From contig CAMYMH010000012.1 of assembly GCA_947259275.1 (NCBI GenBank), positions 1 through 64,000 of the forward strand: a DNA stretch of 64,000 bases. The letters are read 5' to 3'. Every line of letters begins with the position of its first letter. The stretch's first letter is position 1. The notes below the pieces were generated by a model. That model was not told where the DNA came from. It saw only the letters and a program-made list of their open reading frames with translations, and did not search any database. Shown piece after piece: positions 1-7,024 of the stretch. Position numbers and translations under genes: made by a program. Source of the stretch: an uncultured Acidimicrobiaceae bacterium (GTDB lineage: Bacteria > Actinomycetota > Acidimicrobiia > Spongiisociales > SHLN01).

Positions 1-91
1 CCGCCACCCTGGCCCCGAGGCCCAAGCACGATCTCACCATCGGGGGCTGAGGAACCTCATTCGACCGCGGACCACGGACCCCGCTAGATAT

Positions 92-150
92 GTGCCGATC
101 TCGCGCATCTCCTGCGGTAGGCGATATCGCTCATAACGGTTGATCTGGCT
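92..150 (+). repeat. Repeat A, copy 1
   Basis: GTGCCGATC starts at 92 and GCGATATCG at 121 (29 nt apart); TGATCT starts at 141 (20 nt later, subtype I). The sequence just before, TAGATAT, is like the end of repeat B, so B and A look fused here. The repeat overlaps the last codons and stop of the minus-strand gene that follows. Confidence 0.75.
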
Positions 151-580
151 CGGCTACTTCCATGTGGTAGACGTTCTCGTGCAATGTCTGGTCGTTGACA
201 ACGAGCCAATCGACAACTGACCAGAACTCGGCAAGCTCCGGGTGCTCAAGGGCTGAGGACCGATCGAGTTTCGAACCAAACATCGGATGGTCCGATCGCA
301 TCCGGCCACCCTCCACGAGAGAGGCAGCGGGTGCTTCTCGACTCGGGACGGGTCCAATCCGGCATCCGAACGTCACTTGGTTCGGGTACTCCGGTTCCTC
401 CCATGGACCGAGGATCACGTCGATCCACGCCTCATGGGTATGCGGATACCAATCGGCGAAGTACACGGCGTGGACAGAACCATCCTGGAGCACGAAGCCT
501 GTTGCAGACGCGTGGGTCTCCCCACAGTCCGGACACTCCCGGTCCTGCACCGATGGATCGCCATCAAACGAATAGGTCAT
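131..580 (-). CDS. Hypothetical protein with N-terminal CxxC
   Basis: This 149-residue protein is not one I recognise. It starts at the ATG read from 580 and ends at TGA 131-133. There is no signal peptide or membrane segment, so it is probably cytoplasmic. A CPDC knuckle at residues 16-19 could bind a metal. The rest is acidic and rich in aromatic residues, as in small actinobacterial hypothetical or immunity-like proteins, but nothing diagnostic is visible. Its stop codon lies inside A repeat 1 and its upstream side is cut off about 45 nt away by the IS110 element, so it is the first cargo gene of the array and may have lost its promoter. Confidence 0.7.
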   Translation of the reverse strand: MTYSFDGDPSVQDRECPDCGETHASATGFVLQDGSVHAVYFADWYPHTHEAWIDVILGPWEEPEYPNQVTFGCRIGPVPSREAPAASLVEGGRMRSDHPMFGSKLDRSSALEHPELAEFWSVVDWLVVNDQTLHENVYHMEVAEPDQPL

Positions 581-713
581 TCCTCGATGAAGATACCCCT
601 GCCCCAGCCTGCCGCACCCAGACGTGATGCGATGAGCGGGCGGGGCCTCCCCGCTCGTCGGTGACCCGGTCAGTATCCGGGTTGCTGTATCCATCGAGTA
701 GAGGAGGCCCCGG

Positions 714-1733
714 ATGACAGCGTACGTGGGTATTGATTTGCATCGTCGTCGATCGTTGGCGGTGTGTTTGGACGAGGCGGGTGAGAGGCGGTGGTGGAAG
801 CGGTTTGAGAACTCGCCTCGGACGTTGACCGAGGTGGTGTCGGAGGCTGGCCCGGACCCGGAGGTGGTCCTGGAGGCCACCTGGGGTTGGTATTGGGCGG
901 CTGATGTGCTCGCCGATATGGGTGCTCGGGTGCATCTGGCGCATCCGTTGGGTATCAAGGGCTATGAGAACCGGCGGGTGAAGAACGACCTGGTTGATGC
1001 GACGATGCTGGCTGACTTGTTGCGGTTGGGGAGCTTGCCGGAGTCGTGGATTCCGCCTGGTTCGGTCCGGCAGCTGCGGGAACTGGTGCGGTATCGCAAT
1101 AAGTTGTCACGACTGCGTACCGGGTTGAAGTGCCAGGTGCATGCGGTGTTGGGCAAGGAAGGGGTGATCCCGCAGTTACGGGAGATGTGGGGTCCGGCCG
1201 GGTTTGGCTACCTGAACGAAATCAACCTGGGTGAGGCCTATGCGATTCGTCTCGAGTCGCTGCGGGATCTGATCGAAACCCTCAACGGTGAGATCCGACA
1301 GCTCGACGGCCTCGTCCATCGCAAGCTCAGAGACGATCCCGGGTATCGGGCGATTCAACAGCTAAACGGGGTAGGTCGAGTCCACGCCGCGGTGTTCGTG
1401 GCTGAGATCGGTGACGTGACCCGGTTCCCTAACCCGCGACGGTTGTGTTCCTGGGCCGGACTTACTCCCCGGCTGCGTGAGTCCGACACCAAGACCTACC
1501 GGGGTGGGATAACCAAGCAGGGATCAGCGCTGGTGCGCTGGTCAGCGGTCGAGGCGGTTTCCCGCTATTACGGTGGCGCCCCCATCCGGGATTCCTACCA
1601 ACGGATTGCTGACCGTCGGGGCCGCAACATCGCCCGGGTGGCTGCCGCCCGCAAACTGCTAACGCTGGTGTTCTACGGGCTCCGGGACCATGAGATCCGC
1701 TGCCTCCACCATGACAAGGAGGAGGCGGCGTGA
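714..1733 (+). CDS. IS110-family transposase
   Basis: A 339-residue recombinase of the IS110/IS1111 family. The N-terminal RuvC-like DEDD domain shows Asp8 (GIDLH), Glu54 (LEATWGWY) and Asp92/Asp95 (NDLVDA). The C-terminal Transposase_20 domain shows LNGVGRVHAAVF and GLTPRLRES, with Ser257 the likely catalytic serine. It looks full length and intact. The ATG at 714 follows a GAGGAGG site at 701-707. Members of this family are known to be targeted by a bridge RNA made from a non-coding end of the element. Here the 294-nt right end, or less likely the short left end, would be where to look; I cannot define it by eye. Confidence 0.93.
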   Translation: MTAYVGIDLHRRRSLAVCLDEAGERRWWKRFENSPRTLTEVVSEAGPDPEVVLEATWGWYWAADVLADMGARVHLAHPLGIKGYENRRVKNDLVDATMLADLLRLGSLPESWIPPGSVRQLRELVRYRNKLSRLRTGLKCQVHAVLGKEGVIPQLREMWGPAGFGYLNEINLGEAYAIRLESLRDLIETLNGEIRQLDGLVHRKLRDDPGYRAIQQLNGVGRVHAAVFVAEIGDVTRFPNPRRLCSWAGLTPRLRESDTKTYRGGITKQGSALVRWSAVEAVSRYYGGAPIRDSYQRIADRRGRNIARVAAARKLLTLVFYGLRDHEIRCLHHDKEEAA

Positions 1734-2027
1734 GGTTCGGACACGGCCCGGCTGCGAGCTCGCTGGATCGGCTGACCCCGCTTGTGGTGCGTGGCGAAGG
1801 GATGCCCAGGCAACCGAACCCGGTTCGCCTCCCGCCCACTCACGGGCACGGAGCAGGACCCGTCGTGTCCGCCACCAGAGGAGACTCACCCGCACCACCC
1901 TGACAACCCGAACTACCCCCGGCCGGAATCGCCGGCCCACCTCAACGCGCTTCCAACACCTCACCCGCCCCTCCGCCACGCGAAAACCCGGACAAAAGGC
2001 CCCTTGACAACTCAGCCCCGCTCAGGG
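1734..2027 (+). ncRNA. Possible bridge RNA region of IS110 right end
   Basis: About 294 nt without a convincing gene lie between the transposase stop and the inferred element end, closing with CCCTTGACAACTC. In the IS1111 branch of the family the bridge RNA lies in the right end. No structure was folded here, so this is inference from position and length only. Confidence 0.3.
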
Positions 2028-2100
2028 ATGCCGATCCAGAGCACTCGTCAAGGTGATCGTTACTGTGCGAGATCAGGGCGATCTGAGCGGCGTAGGTACA
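2028..2100 (+). repeat. Repeat A, copy 2 (split by IS110)
   Basis: The box CCGATC resumes at 2031 after the IS. TCGTTACTG at 2057 is 29 nt from the box start and CGATCT at 2079 is 22 nt further, which makes it subtype II (GAGATCAGGG in place of CCCATATTTGG). The left part of the box, ACGTG, lies at 622-626. Confidence 0.7.
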
Positions 2101-2124
2101 CCCAATGGTGCGAGCAGTTCGCTA

Positions 2125-3114
2125 TTACGGATCGCAGGTAAGGCCATCAGGCGCTCCAGGGTTGGAGAACTCCACGGGGTCCGGACAGGGGTCCAGGACT
2201 TCAACTGACTGGTCGAACATCCCCAGAGTGAACTCAACTCGCATTGTCGCGTCGATTGGTCCCTCCGGCAGCACGGTTGCCATTACTTGGTCCCACCACT
2301 CGTCGAGATCCATGTCGACTGCAATCACCATGTCCTCAGGGTCCACGGTGACAACCGCAATGGAGTCGATTTGGGTCGAACCCTCGAACCCTGCTGCTGA
2401 GAGTCGCTGCTGGACACCGCCTGTGGTCACGAGCGGGAGCAGATCATCGGCCCGAATTCGGACGGTCCAGCTGACCGATCCGTCACTGAGGAGTTCCCGC
2501 TCAACCACCTCAATGAGTGCGTCTCCGACGACGAGGATGAAGAGGTCGCCATCCATCGAGAGTGTGGGATCGCCGCCAACGGCCGATGCGTACTCGAAGA
2601 CATCGAAACCCACCCACCCCGACGGCTCTGCGATCGGATTGAACAGCCAGTACGTGTCATCGACCAGTCGAAACTCGAATTCGCCCTCTCCCAACAACCG
2701 GGCAATCTCATCCGATTCTGCGGCGAATCGCAGGGTCCCCCTTCCCGTCAGCGTCGAATCGTCGAAACTACCCGTCCGCGATGTTGTTGCTCCGTTCTCA
2801 CCGGATACTGGGAGCGTCTGTGTGATCTTCAGTTCGTAGGACGCGGTGCGGCGTGCAACGGTCCTTTCTATGGAGTTCAGTAGCTCTTTCTTGTCGGCAA
2901 ACGGATCGTCTGAATCTTGGATCGAGGAAGTCGTCGCTGCGGTCGGTCGGGTGGTCGTGGATCGCTCCTGACCTGTCTCGGATGTAGATGTTGGAAGTGA
3001 GGTAGTCGACTCCGAACCAAGGTCTGCCTCGGCGCATCCTCCAACAGCGAGGGCGAGAAACAAGAACGGCCAACTTGACCGCGGGTTTAGCTTTCCGAAG
3101 GTCGAAGCTGACAT
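2125..3114 (-). CDS. Predicted lipoprotein, LprG/LolA-like candidate
   Basis: A 329-residue exported protein. The ATG at 3114 is chosen because it gives a proper signal peptide ending in the lipobox VGGC; the upstream in-frame ATG at 3153 adds a non-signal extension. After the Cys comes a Ser/Thr linker, then about 230 residues of alternating beta-type sequence with repeated Val/Asp strands, which could be a lipid- or polymer-binding LprG/LppX/LolA-type fold. That assignment is a guess from pattern only. It is a singleton on the minus strand, with A repeat 2 about 25 nt past its stop. Not operonic. Confidence 0.75.
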   Translation of the reverse strand: MSASTFGKLNPRSSWPFLFLALAVGGCAEADLGSESTTSLPTSTSETGQERSTTTRPTAATTSSIQDSDDPFADKKELLNSIERTVARRTASYELKITQTLPVSGENGATTSRTGSFDDSTLTGRGTLRFAAESDEIARLLGEGEFEFRLVDDTYWLFNPIAEPSGWVGFDVFEYASAVGGDPTLSMDGDLFILVVGDALIEVVERELLSDGSVSWTVRIRADDLLPLVTTGGVQQRLSAAGFEGSTQIDSIAVVTVDPEDMVIAVDMDLDEWWDQVMATVLPEGPIDATMRVEFTLGMFDQSVEVLDPCPDPVEFSNPGAPDGLTCDP

Positions 3115-3299
3115 GTTCTCATGATGACACGGACTCGATCCTTCGCCCGTCATTCTCGCAACCCTCGCCGAGCTTCAGTGCGGGTAGCCCGCAACCACGC
3201 CCACCCACCCCTGTCAGCCACCCAAGACCGAGAAGCAACCGGCATTCGGCGCTAGCTCTGCCGCTATCTGTGAGATCGGTCAACCATCGGGGGAAGGCA
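3115..3299. other. Upstream region, no gene seen
   Basis: Between the start of the 2125-3114 lipoprotein gene and repeat B copy 1 there are about 185 nt with no convincing reading frame. It presumably contains the promoter of the lipoprotein gene; no consensus boxes stand out. Confidence 0.5.
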
Positions 3300-3375
3300 C
3301 GCATAATCACGGTCGCCTCACCCTCCCGGCGGCGTTGAAAGCGCACTAGATCCGGCAGTTATGCGCCGTCGCCGC
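3300..3375 (+). repeat. Repeat B, copy 1
   Basis: It begins with GCATAATCACGG and runs through GCGCACTAGATCCGG to ATGCGCC at 3361. Closely matched by copies at 17230 and 20939. The ATGCGCC box is 94 nt before the GTGCCG box of A copy 3. Confidence 0.75.
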
Positions 3376-3454
3376 TCACGATCTGCGCGGATCCCTGGAG
3401 CACGACCCGAACGTCACGCCGGTGATGAACCAGTGGAGGAGAACCGAGCGCTAC

Positions 3455-3515
3455 GTGCCGATACAGTGCACTCGGCGGAATGTGCGATATCGCCCATATT
3501 TGGTGATCTCGGGCG
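3455..3515 (+). repeat. Repeat A, copy 3
   Basis: GTGCCGAT at 3455 is preceded by CGAGCGCTAC. GCGATATCGCCCATATTTGG starts at 3484 (29 nt) and TGATCTCGGGCG at 3504 (20 nt). This is the best example of subtype I. Confidence 0.85.
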
Positions 3516-3598
3516 CTCTAAGGGGACGTAGGTCTCTTCGAGACCGGTTCAGCACTGTTGGATCTCGACGAGCACGGCTTCGAAGGTAAACGTTCGAT

Positions 3599-4279
3599 TC
3601 AGAGCCCGTATCGCTGTGGGGGAGTGAATTCCCCCGGACCAAGAACCGTCACCTCGATCCCGAGTTCCTTCGCCCGCACTTCTATCGCGTCGGCTAGTGC
3701 CTGGTCGCCGCTCGTTGCAACGATGGAGCCGTCCGGGTTCACTGCCACACCGCAAGGACAGCCGACACCGAGGTCAGCGCCAATGGCCAGCATCTCCCGT
3801 GCAATCGTGTTTGCGTCCTCATCCCCGAGATCCGGTTCGTTGCTGACGGGACCGGAGACATCTGGGCTGAGGAACGAGCCACAGCCGATCTCGATCTCCA
3901 TGTCGTCCCGAATGTTTTCCGGCAACTGGTTTCGCAGGATTTCGGCTGCTGCCTCGTCACGAACCGCCACCATCGGTGGGTCCCAGCCGTAGGCGCAGAT
4001 GGGGTTCTCGGCCTGTCGAAGCAGTTGGTTGCCCATCGCCTTCCACAGATCAGGCCTGTCGCAGGGCACCCCGGTTGTCAGGTAGGCGGTTTGATCGGCT
4101 TCAGGGATCAACGCGAAGTCGGTGAGGTCGGGGCACGGTAGGAACGCGTTTGGCCCTGGGGGCGCCGGGGGCGTGGTGGTGGTCCTGAACGTCTCTGCAG
4201 GCCGATCTTGGCTGCTGCAACCCGACGCCACGAGCACCCCAGAGGCCAGTAGGAAGAAGATCAATGCAGGCCACCTCAT
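3599..4279 (-). CDS. Predicted lipoprotein, Cys-rich, unknown function
   Basis: A 226-residue exported protein that I do not recognise. The start at 4279 gives a compact signal peptide with lipobox VASGC; earlier in-frame ATGs add unneeded residues. After the Cys comes a short Thr/Pro linker and then a domain with several cysteines (LPCPDL, GVPCDR, NPICAYG, EIGCGS, GCPCG), suggesting disulfides outside the cell. The C-terminal stretch ALADAIEVRAKELGIEVTVL looks like an alpha/beta subdomain. A singleton, with A repeat 3 about 80 nt past its stop. Confidence 0.75.
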   Translation of the reverse strand: MRWPALIFFLLASGVLVASGCSSQDRPAETFRTTTTPPAPPGPNAFLPCPDLTDFALIPEADQTAYLTTGVPCDRPDLWKAMGNQLLRQAENPICAYGWDPPMVAVRDEAAAEILRNQLPENIRDDMEIEIGCGSFLSPDVSGPVSNEPDLGDEDANTIAREMLAIGADLGVGCPCGVAVNPDGSIVATSGDQALADAIEVRAKELGIEVTVLGPGEFTPPQRYGL

Positions 4280-4397
4280 ACGATCACGGTAATCCCCATA
4301 CTCCCGGGGTGCACCGCCCGACAACCCGCCATCCGTGGACATCACGTCAGATGACGCACGCGGTGGTCAACCCGTCCTCGGAGAGCCGAACGCCGAG

Positions 4398-4462
4398 GTG
4401 CCGCTCGGCGCTATTCGGCGACGCGATCGTTCTCGTCCGGGATCAGGGTGATCTGGGGCGGA
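4398..4462 (+). repeat. Repeat A, copy 4
   Basis: GTGCCGCTC at 4398; TCGTTCTCG at 4427 (29 nt); GGGATCAGGG then TGATCTGGGGCGG at 4449 (22 nt). Subtype II, matching copies 2 and 12. It lies just past the stop of the serpin gene. Confidence 0.8.
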
Positions 4463-4490
4463 TAGCGGTCACTAGACGTTCGGGACTCCG

Positions 4491-5792
4491 CTATTCAGTG
4501 GTGGGATCGGTTACCTGGCCGGCGAAGAGCACGAGGCCCGAGTCGATGTGGCGGATGAGGTAGAGGAACGGCCGGTCGGCCCATACTGCGAGCTCGGGTT
4601 CGGGGGGTCCCGAGTCTGCGAAACCGAAGGCGGTGGCGGCGGCGGCGACTGTGCCCCATTCATCCACCGCAATGTCGGCTCCGTGCACTGCATCGCCGAG
4701 GAATACGCCATCGGCAATGGCTGGGTAGTGGCCTGGGGCGGCGCCGATGTCGGTCAGCCAGGGAATCAGGTCGATCTCGGTGGTTGAGGACCATTGGGGA
4801 AGCCGCAGCTCATAGGGACCCATGGTGAAGGAGTTGTCGATCTCGTCGAGGAGGTTCTGGCTGAGACGCTCGCGTAGCTCATCGAATCGTCCCGGGTCAG
4901 GAACGATGATCAGCATCGAGAACTGATCACCCGTGTAGGGGAGCTCGGCTCCGACGTATCCGTCTCCTCGGCCCCGGGGACCGGGCAATTCGAGCTGTTG
5001 CATGAACTCGATCGGTTCAGTGGTTCCATCCAGGTGGGTGAAGGTGCCGGGTACGGGCCCGTACTTGCCGAAGATGGTCTCCCAACGGGCCTTGAAGTAG
5101 AGGGCGTCGGTTAGCACCAGGACGGTGTTGGCTGGATCGATGAACCCGGGGGGAAGCAATTCGGGGATCAATCCTTGGGTCTGGTCGCTGATCCAATCGT
5201 TGATGACGTCAGTGCTTCCATCCGGATCCCTCGTGAAGTCGAGGGGCTGGACGTCGGCGCCATGTTCGGTGGCCAGTAGGTCGATCCACTGTTGGTCGGG
5301 TTGGATGTCGAGGCGGGGCCAGATCCGGTCGGCGAGAGTGATCGTCATGTCCACTTCGGCCGCGGCCGCCGAGCTGATCGCCTGATCGATAGCGTTCCAG
5401 GCTTGGTGTGCCGAGACTCCATCCGGTAGCTGGAGGGCAGCGTCGATAGCGGCTCCTGTGGGCTGGTCGGCGGCAGCTCGTGCCATCAGCAACGCATGCG
5501 CGACGCTGGCGGGACTCAGGATGACATTTCCCTCCAACGCTTGGGTACGGAGGAGGTCGAACCCGGCCTCGTTGAAACCCGCAGACAGACCGGCCACCGG
5601 AGCTTCTGGCGCCGGCACGGAACGTGTCAAGTTGGCAGTGGGTGCAAAGGAGTTCGGAACCGTTGCCGGCGGAAGGGGGACCGTAGCCGTGGTTGTTGAC
5701 GAGTCGGGCACGGTGGGCTCGGCATTCGGTGAATCACCGCACGCGGCCGCCACTAGTGAGAACGCCAAGACGACCGCTATCCACCGAATCAT
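4491..5792 (-). CDS. Serpin-family lipoprotein
   Basis: A 433-residue serpin with a lipoprotein signal (lipobox AAAC, Cys18) and a Thr/Pro linker; normal serpin core length. Family features include the N-terminal helix region with NVILSPASVAHAL, the strand motif VLVLTDALYFKARWE, and near the C-terminus the reactive-loop hinge EWGTVAAAATA (about residues 378-388) followed by the closing strands ADRPFLYLIRH and VLFAGQV. Small residues through the hinge are what inhibitory serpins need, so it probably traps serine or cysteine proteases outside the cell, anchored to the membrane. The P1 residue is not certain (around FADSG). A minus-strand singleton between A repeats 4 and 5. Confidence 0.93.
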   Translation of the reverse strand: MIRWIAVVLAFSLVAAACGDSPNAEPTVPDSSTTTATVPLPPATVPNSFAPTANLTRSVPAPEAPVAGLSAGFNEAGFDLLRTQALEGNVILSPASVAHALLMARAAADQPTGAAIDAALQLPDGVSAHQAWNAIDQAISSAAAAEVDMTITLADRIWPRLDIQPDQQWIDLLATEHGADVQPLDFTRDPDGSTDVINDWISDQTQGLIPELLPPGFIDPANTVLVLTDALYFKARWETIFGKYGPVPGTFTHLDGTTEPIEFMQQLELPGPRGRGDGYVGAELPYTGDQFSMLIIVPDPGRFDELRERLSQNLLDEIDNSFTMGPYELRLPQWSSTTEIDLIPWLTDIGAAPGHYPAIADGVFLGDAVHGADIAVDEWGTVAAAATAFGFADSGPPEPELAVWADRPFLYLIRHIDSGLVLFAGQVTDPTTE

Positions 5793-5827
5793 GTTGTTGC
5801 TATGACGCTACATCTCACTGCTCGGTT

Positions 5828-5885
5828 CCCCGGCGGGAGCGCCTCGACCTTCGGTAGATGTGTGCCATCGCCGTTCACTATCTGC
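5828..5885 (+). repeat. Repeat B, copy 2 (diverged)
   Basis: Only the 3' part is clear: GGTAGATGTGTGCCATCGCCG at 5853 resembles GGTAGATATGCGCCATGGCCG of copy 3. The GTGTGCC box at 5860 is 95 nt before the GTGCCG box of A copy 5. Confidence 0.55.
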
Positions 5886-5954
5886 AGGAACCGTTGGCCA
5901 TCACCGCGAGTGATGTTCGGTGGTCGACCAGTGCGCGGACAACCGCTCCTCGAA

Positions 5955-6012
5955 GTGCCGATATCGCTCACCCTGAGTTTCGGGCGATATCGCCCATATC
6001 TGGGGGAATGCT
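5955..6012 (+). repeat. Repeat A, copy 5
   Basis: GTGCCGATATCG at 5955; GCGATATCGCCCATATCTGG at 5984 (29 nt). The third box is degraded (GGGAATGC in place of TGATCTCG). GGGCGATATCGCCC is a perfect 14-bp palindrome. Confidence 0.8.
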
Positions 6013-6029
6013 GCAACGTCTGGTCCCGC

Positions 6030-6641
6030 TCACGGTGCGCAAGCCAGGTCATCGACGACCTCGCAGTACTCCACACCCCCGACAAGCACCACCACTTCTG
6101 AGATACCGGGGAACTGGAGGCCCGTAGCCGAGACCAGGGCCCAAACCCCACCGGCAAGAGTGAAAAAGCCGGTCTCGTTCTGTACGGCGGGATCGAGATT
6201 CACCACCAGCGTGTCACCCTCGGTGAGAACGTCGAGGAGCGCCCCCATCGAGATGTCGGTGAATACCGAGAAATACCCTTCTGCGCGCTCCTCGGGCGTC
6301 GCCCCGTTGTCAATGAGCTGCGCAAGCGTCCATTGGATCTCGTCCTCTACCCCAGGGGGAACGCTTCGGGGCACTAGTCCCACGAGCGCGTCTTCCCCGA
6401 AGCAATACAACGCAATCCCCACCTCATCCTCAGCGAGATCCGGTGTTCTCTCTACCTCAGCAACGCACGGTAGATCGGCAGTCGTTGTCGTTGAGGTCGG
6501 TGCCAGGGGCGTAGTTGGGCTGGCCACTGTCGTGGTGGTGGACGCGGTGGGCCGAAACGTCGAACTCGAAGCCTCGTTGCTGGTGTCGGCCGTGCAGCTA
6601 GTCAGCACCACCACGCACAGGACCAGAGCCGCTCGCGTCAT
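6030..6641 (-). CDS. Predicted lipoprotein with possible GerMN-like domain
   Basis: A 203-residue exported protein. The start at 6641 gives a signal peptide with lipobox LTSC followed by a Thr-rich linker. The C-terminal half contains ALLDVLTEGDTLVVNLDPAV and a terminal Cys pair, resembling the GerMN domain found in GerM/LpqB-type lipoproteins, where a short strand repeat is followed by a hydrophilic VDL motif. The assignment is tentative. Singleton on the minus strand; A repeat 5 ends about 18 nt past its stop. Confidence 0.7.
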   Translation of the reverse strand: MTRAALVLCVVVLTSCTADTSNEASSSTFRPTASTTTTVASPTTPLAPTSTTTTADLPCVAEVERTPDLAEDEVGIALYCFGEDALVGLVPRSVPPGVEDEIQWTLAQLIDNGATPEERAEGYFSVFTDISMGALLDVLTEGDTLVVNLDPAVQNETGFFTLAGGVWALVSATGLQFPGISEVVVLVGGVEYCEVVDDLACAP

Positions 6642-6859
6642 CAGCACTCCTTCAGTGTGGGGGAACGGGCCAGAACTCACCATTTGCTCCATTCAGTATC
6701 GGAGCCAGCCAGACGCTAGGACGGTCCCGACGGATCATGCAGTTCCTGCAGCCGCCCATATCACTCATGCAGCCACACCATGTGGCGCACCCCCACCTAC
6801 GCGATAACCGGCAATCACGAGCGCCCTTCCGCCCGTGGCCACCTAGCTCCGATACCACG
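6642..6859. other. Intergenic region, no gene seen
   Basis: About 220 nt between the lipoprotein start and the element-end-like site at 6860. It probably holds the lipoprotein promoter. CCGCCCATATCACTCATG at 6753 is vaguely like the middle of an A repeat but lacks the other boxes. Confidence 0.4.
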
Positions 6860-6892
6860 CACGATAAGTGAGGATATGGGGGTTATCGGGGG
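6860..6892 (+). repeat. Site like the left end of the recombinase module
   Basis: GTGAGGATATGGGGG followed by TTATCGGGGG at 6868-6892 matches GTGAGGATATGGGGG plus TAATCGGGGG at 17913-17937 with one base change, and the preceding ACGCACGAT is also shared. Same orientation, 11 kb apart. Confidence 0.8.
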
Positions 6893-6925
6893 CCCGGGCG
6901 ATATCGCCCGTATTTGGTGAGAACA
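6868..6925 (+). repeat. Repeat A, copy 6 (hybrid)
   Basis: The right half is standard: GGGCGATATCGCCCGTATTTGG with GCG at 6898 and TGAGAA at 6918 in place of TGATCT (20 nt). The left half is the module-end motif, with its GTG at 6868, 30 nt before GCG instead of 29. CGGGCGATATCGCCCG is a 16-bp palindrome. Confidence 0.75.
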
Positions 6926-7024
6926 CCGCTCAATGTCCGGTGCTGGTTGGACTCGGACCGGCCGCCTGTTCCCTGGGATGGCGAACGATGACCGGCCCTG
7001 GTCGAGTCATCGGCCGATATCGAG

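Larger units (their letters stand above)
627..2027 (+). mobile_element. IS110-family insertion sequence
   Basis: The element carries one DEDD transposase gene, a short left end (about 87 nt) and a long non-coding right end (about 294 nt). Boundaries are inferred from what it interrupts: the left flank ends ACGTG (622-626) and the right flank resumes CCGATCC (2031), which rejoined give the box found intact in other A repeats. About 1.4 kb is normal for the family. No obvious terminal inverted repeats, as usual for IS110. The left end has hairpins with arms GAGCGGG/CCCGCTC and ACCCGG/CCGGGT. Exact ends are uncertain by a few bases. Confidence 0.75.

Noticed and set aside
2105-2839. Plus-strand Ser-rich frame of 244 codons
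   Set aside because: Antisense of the lipoprotein at 2125-3114, which has a proper signal peptide.
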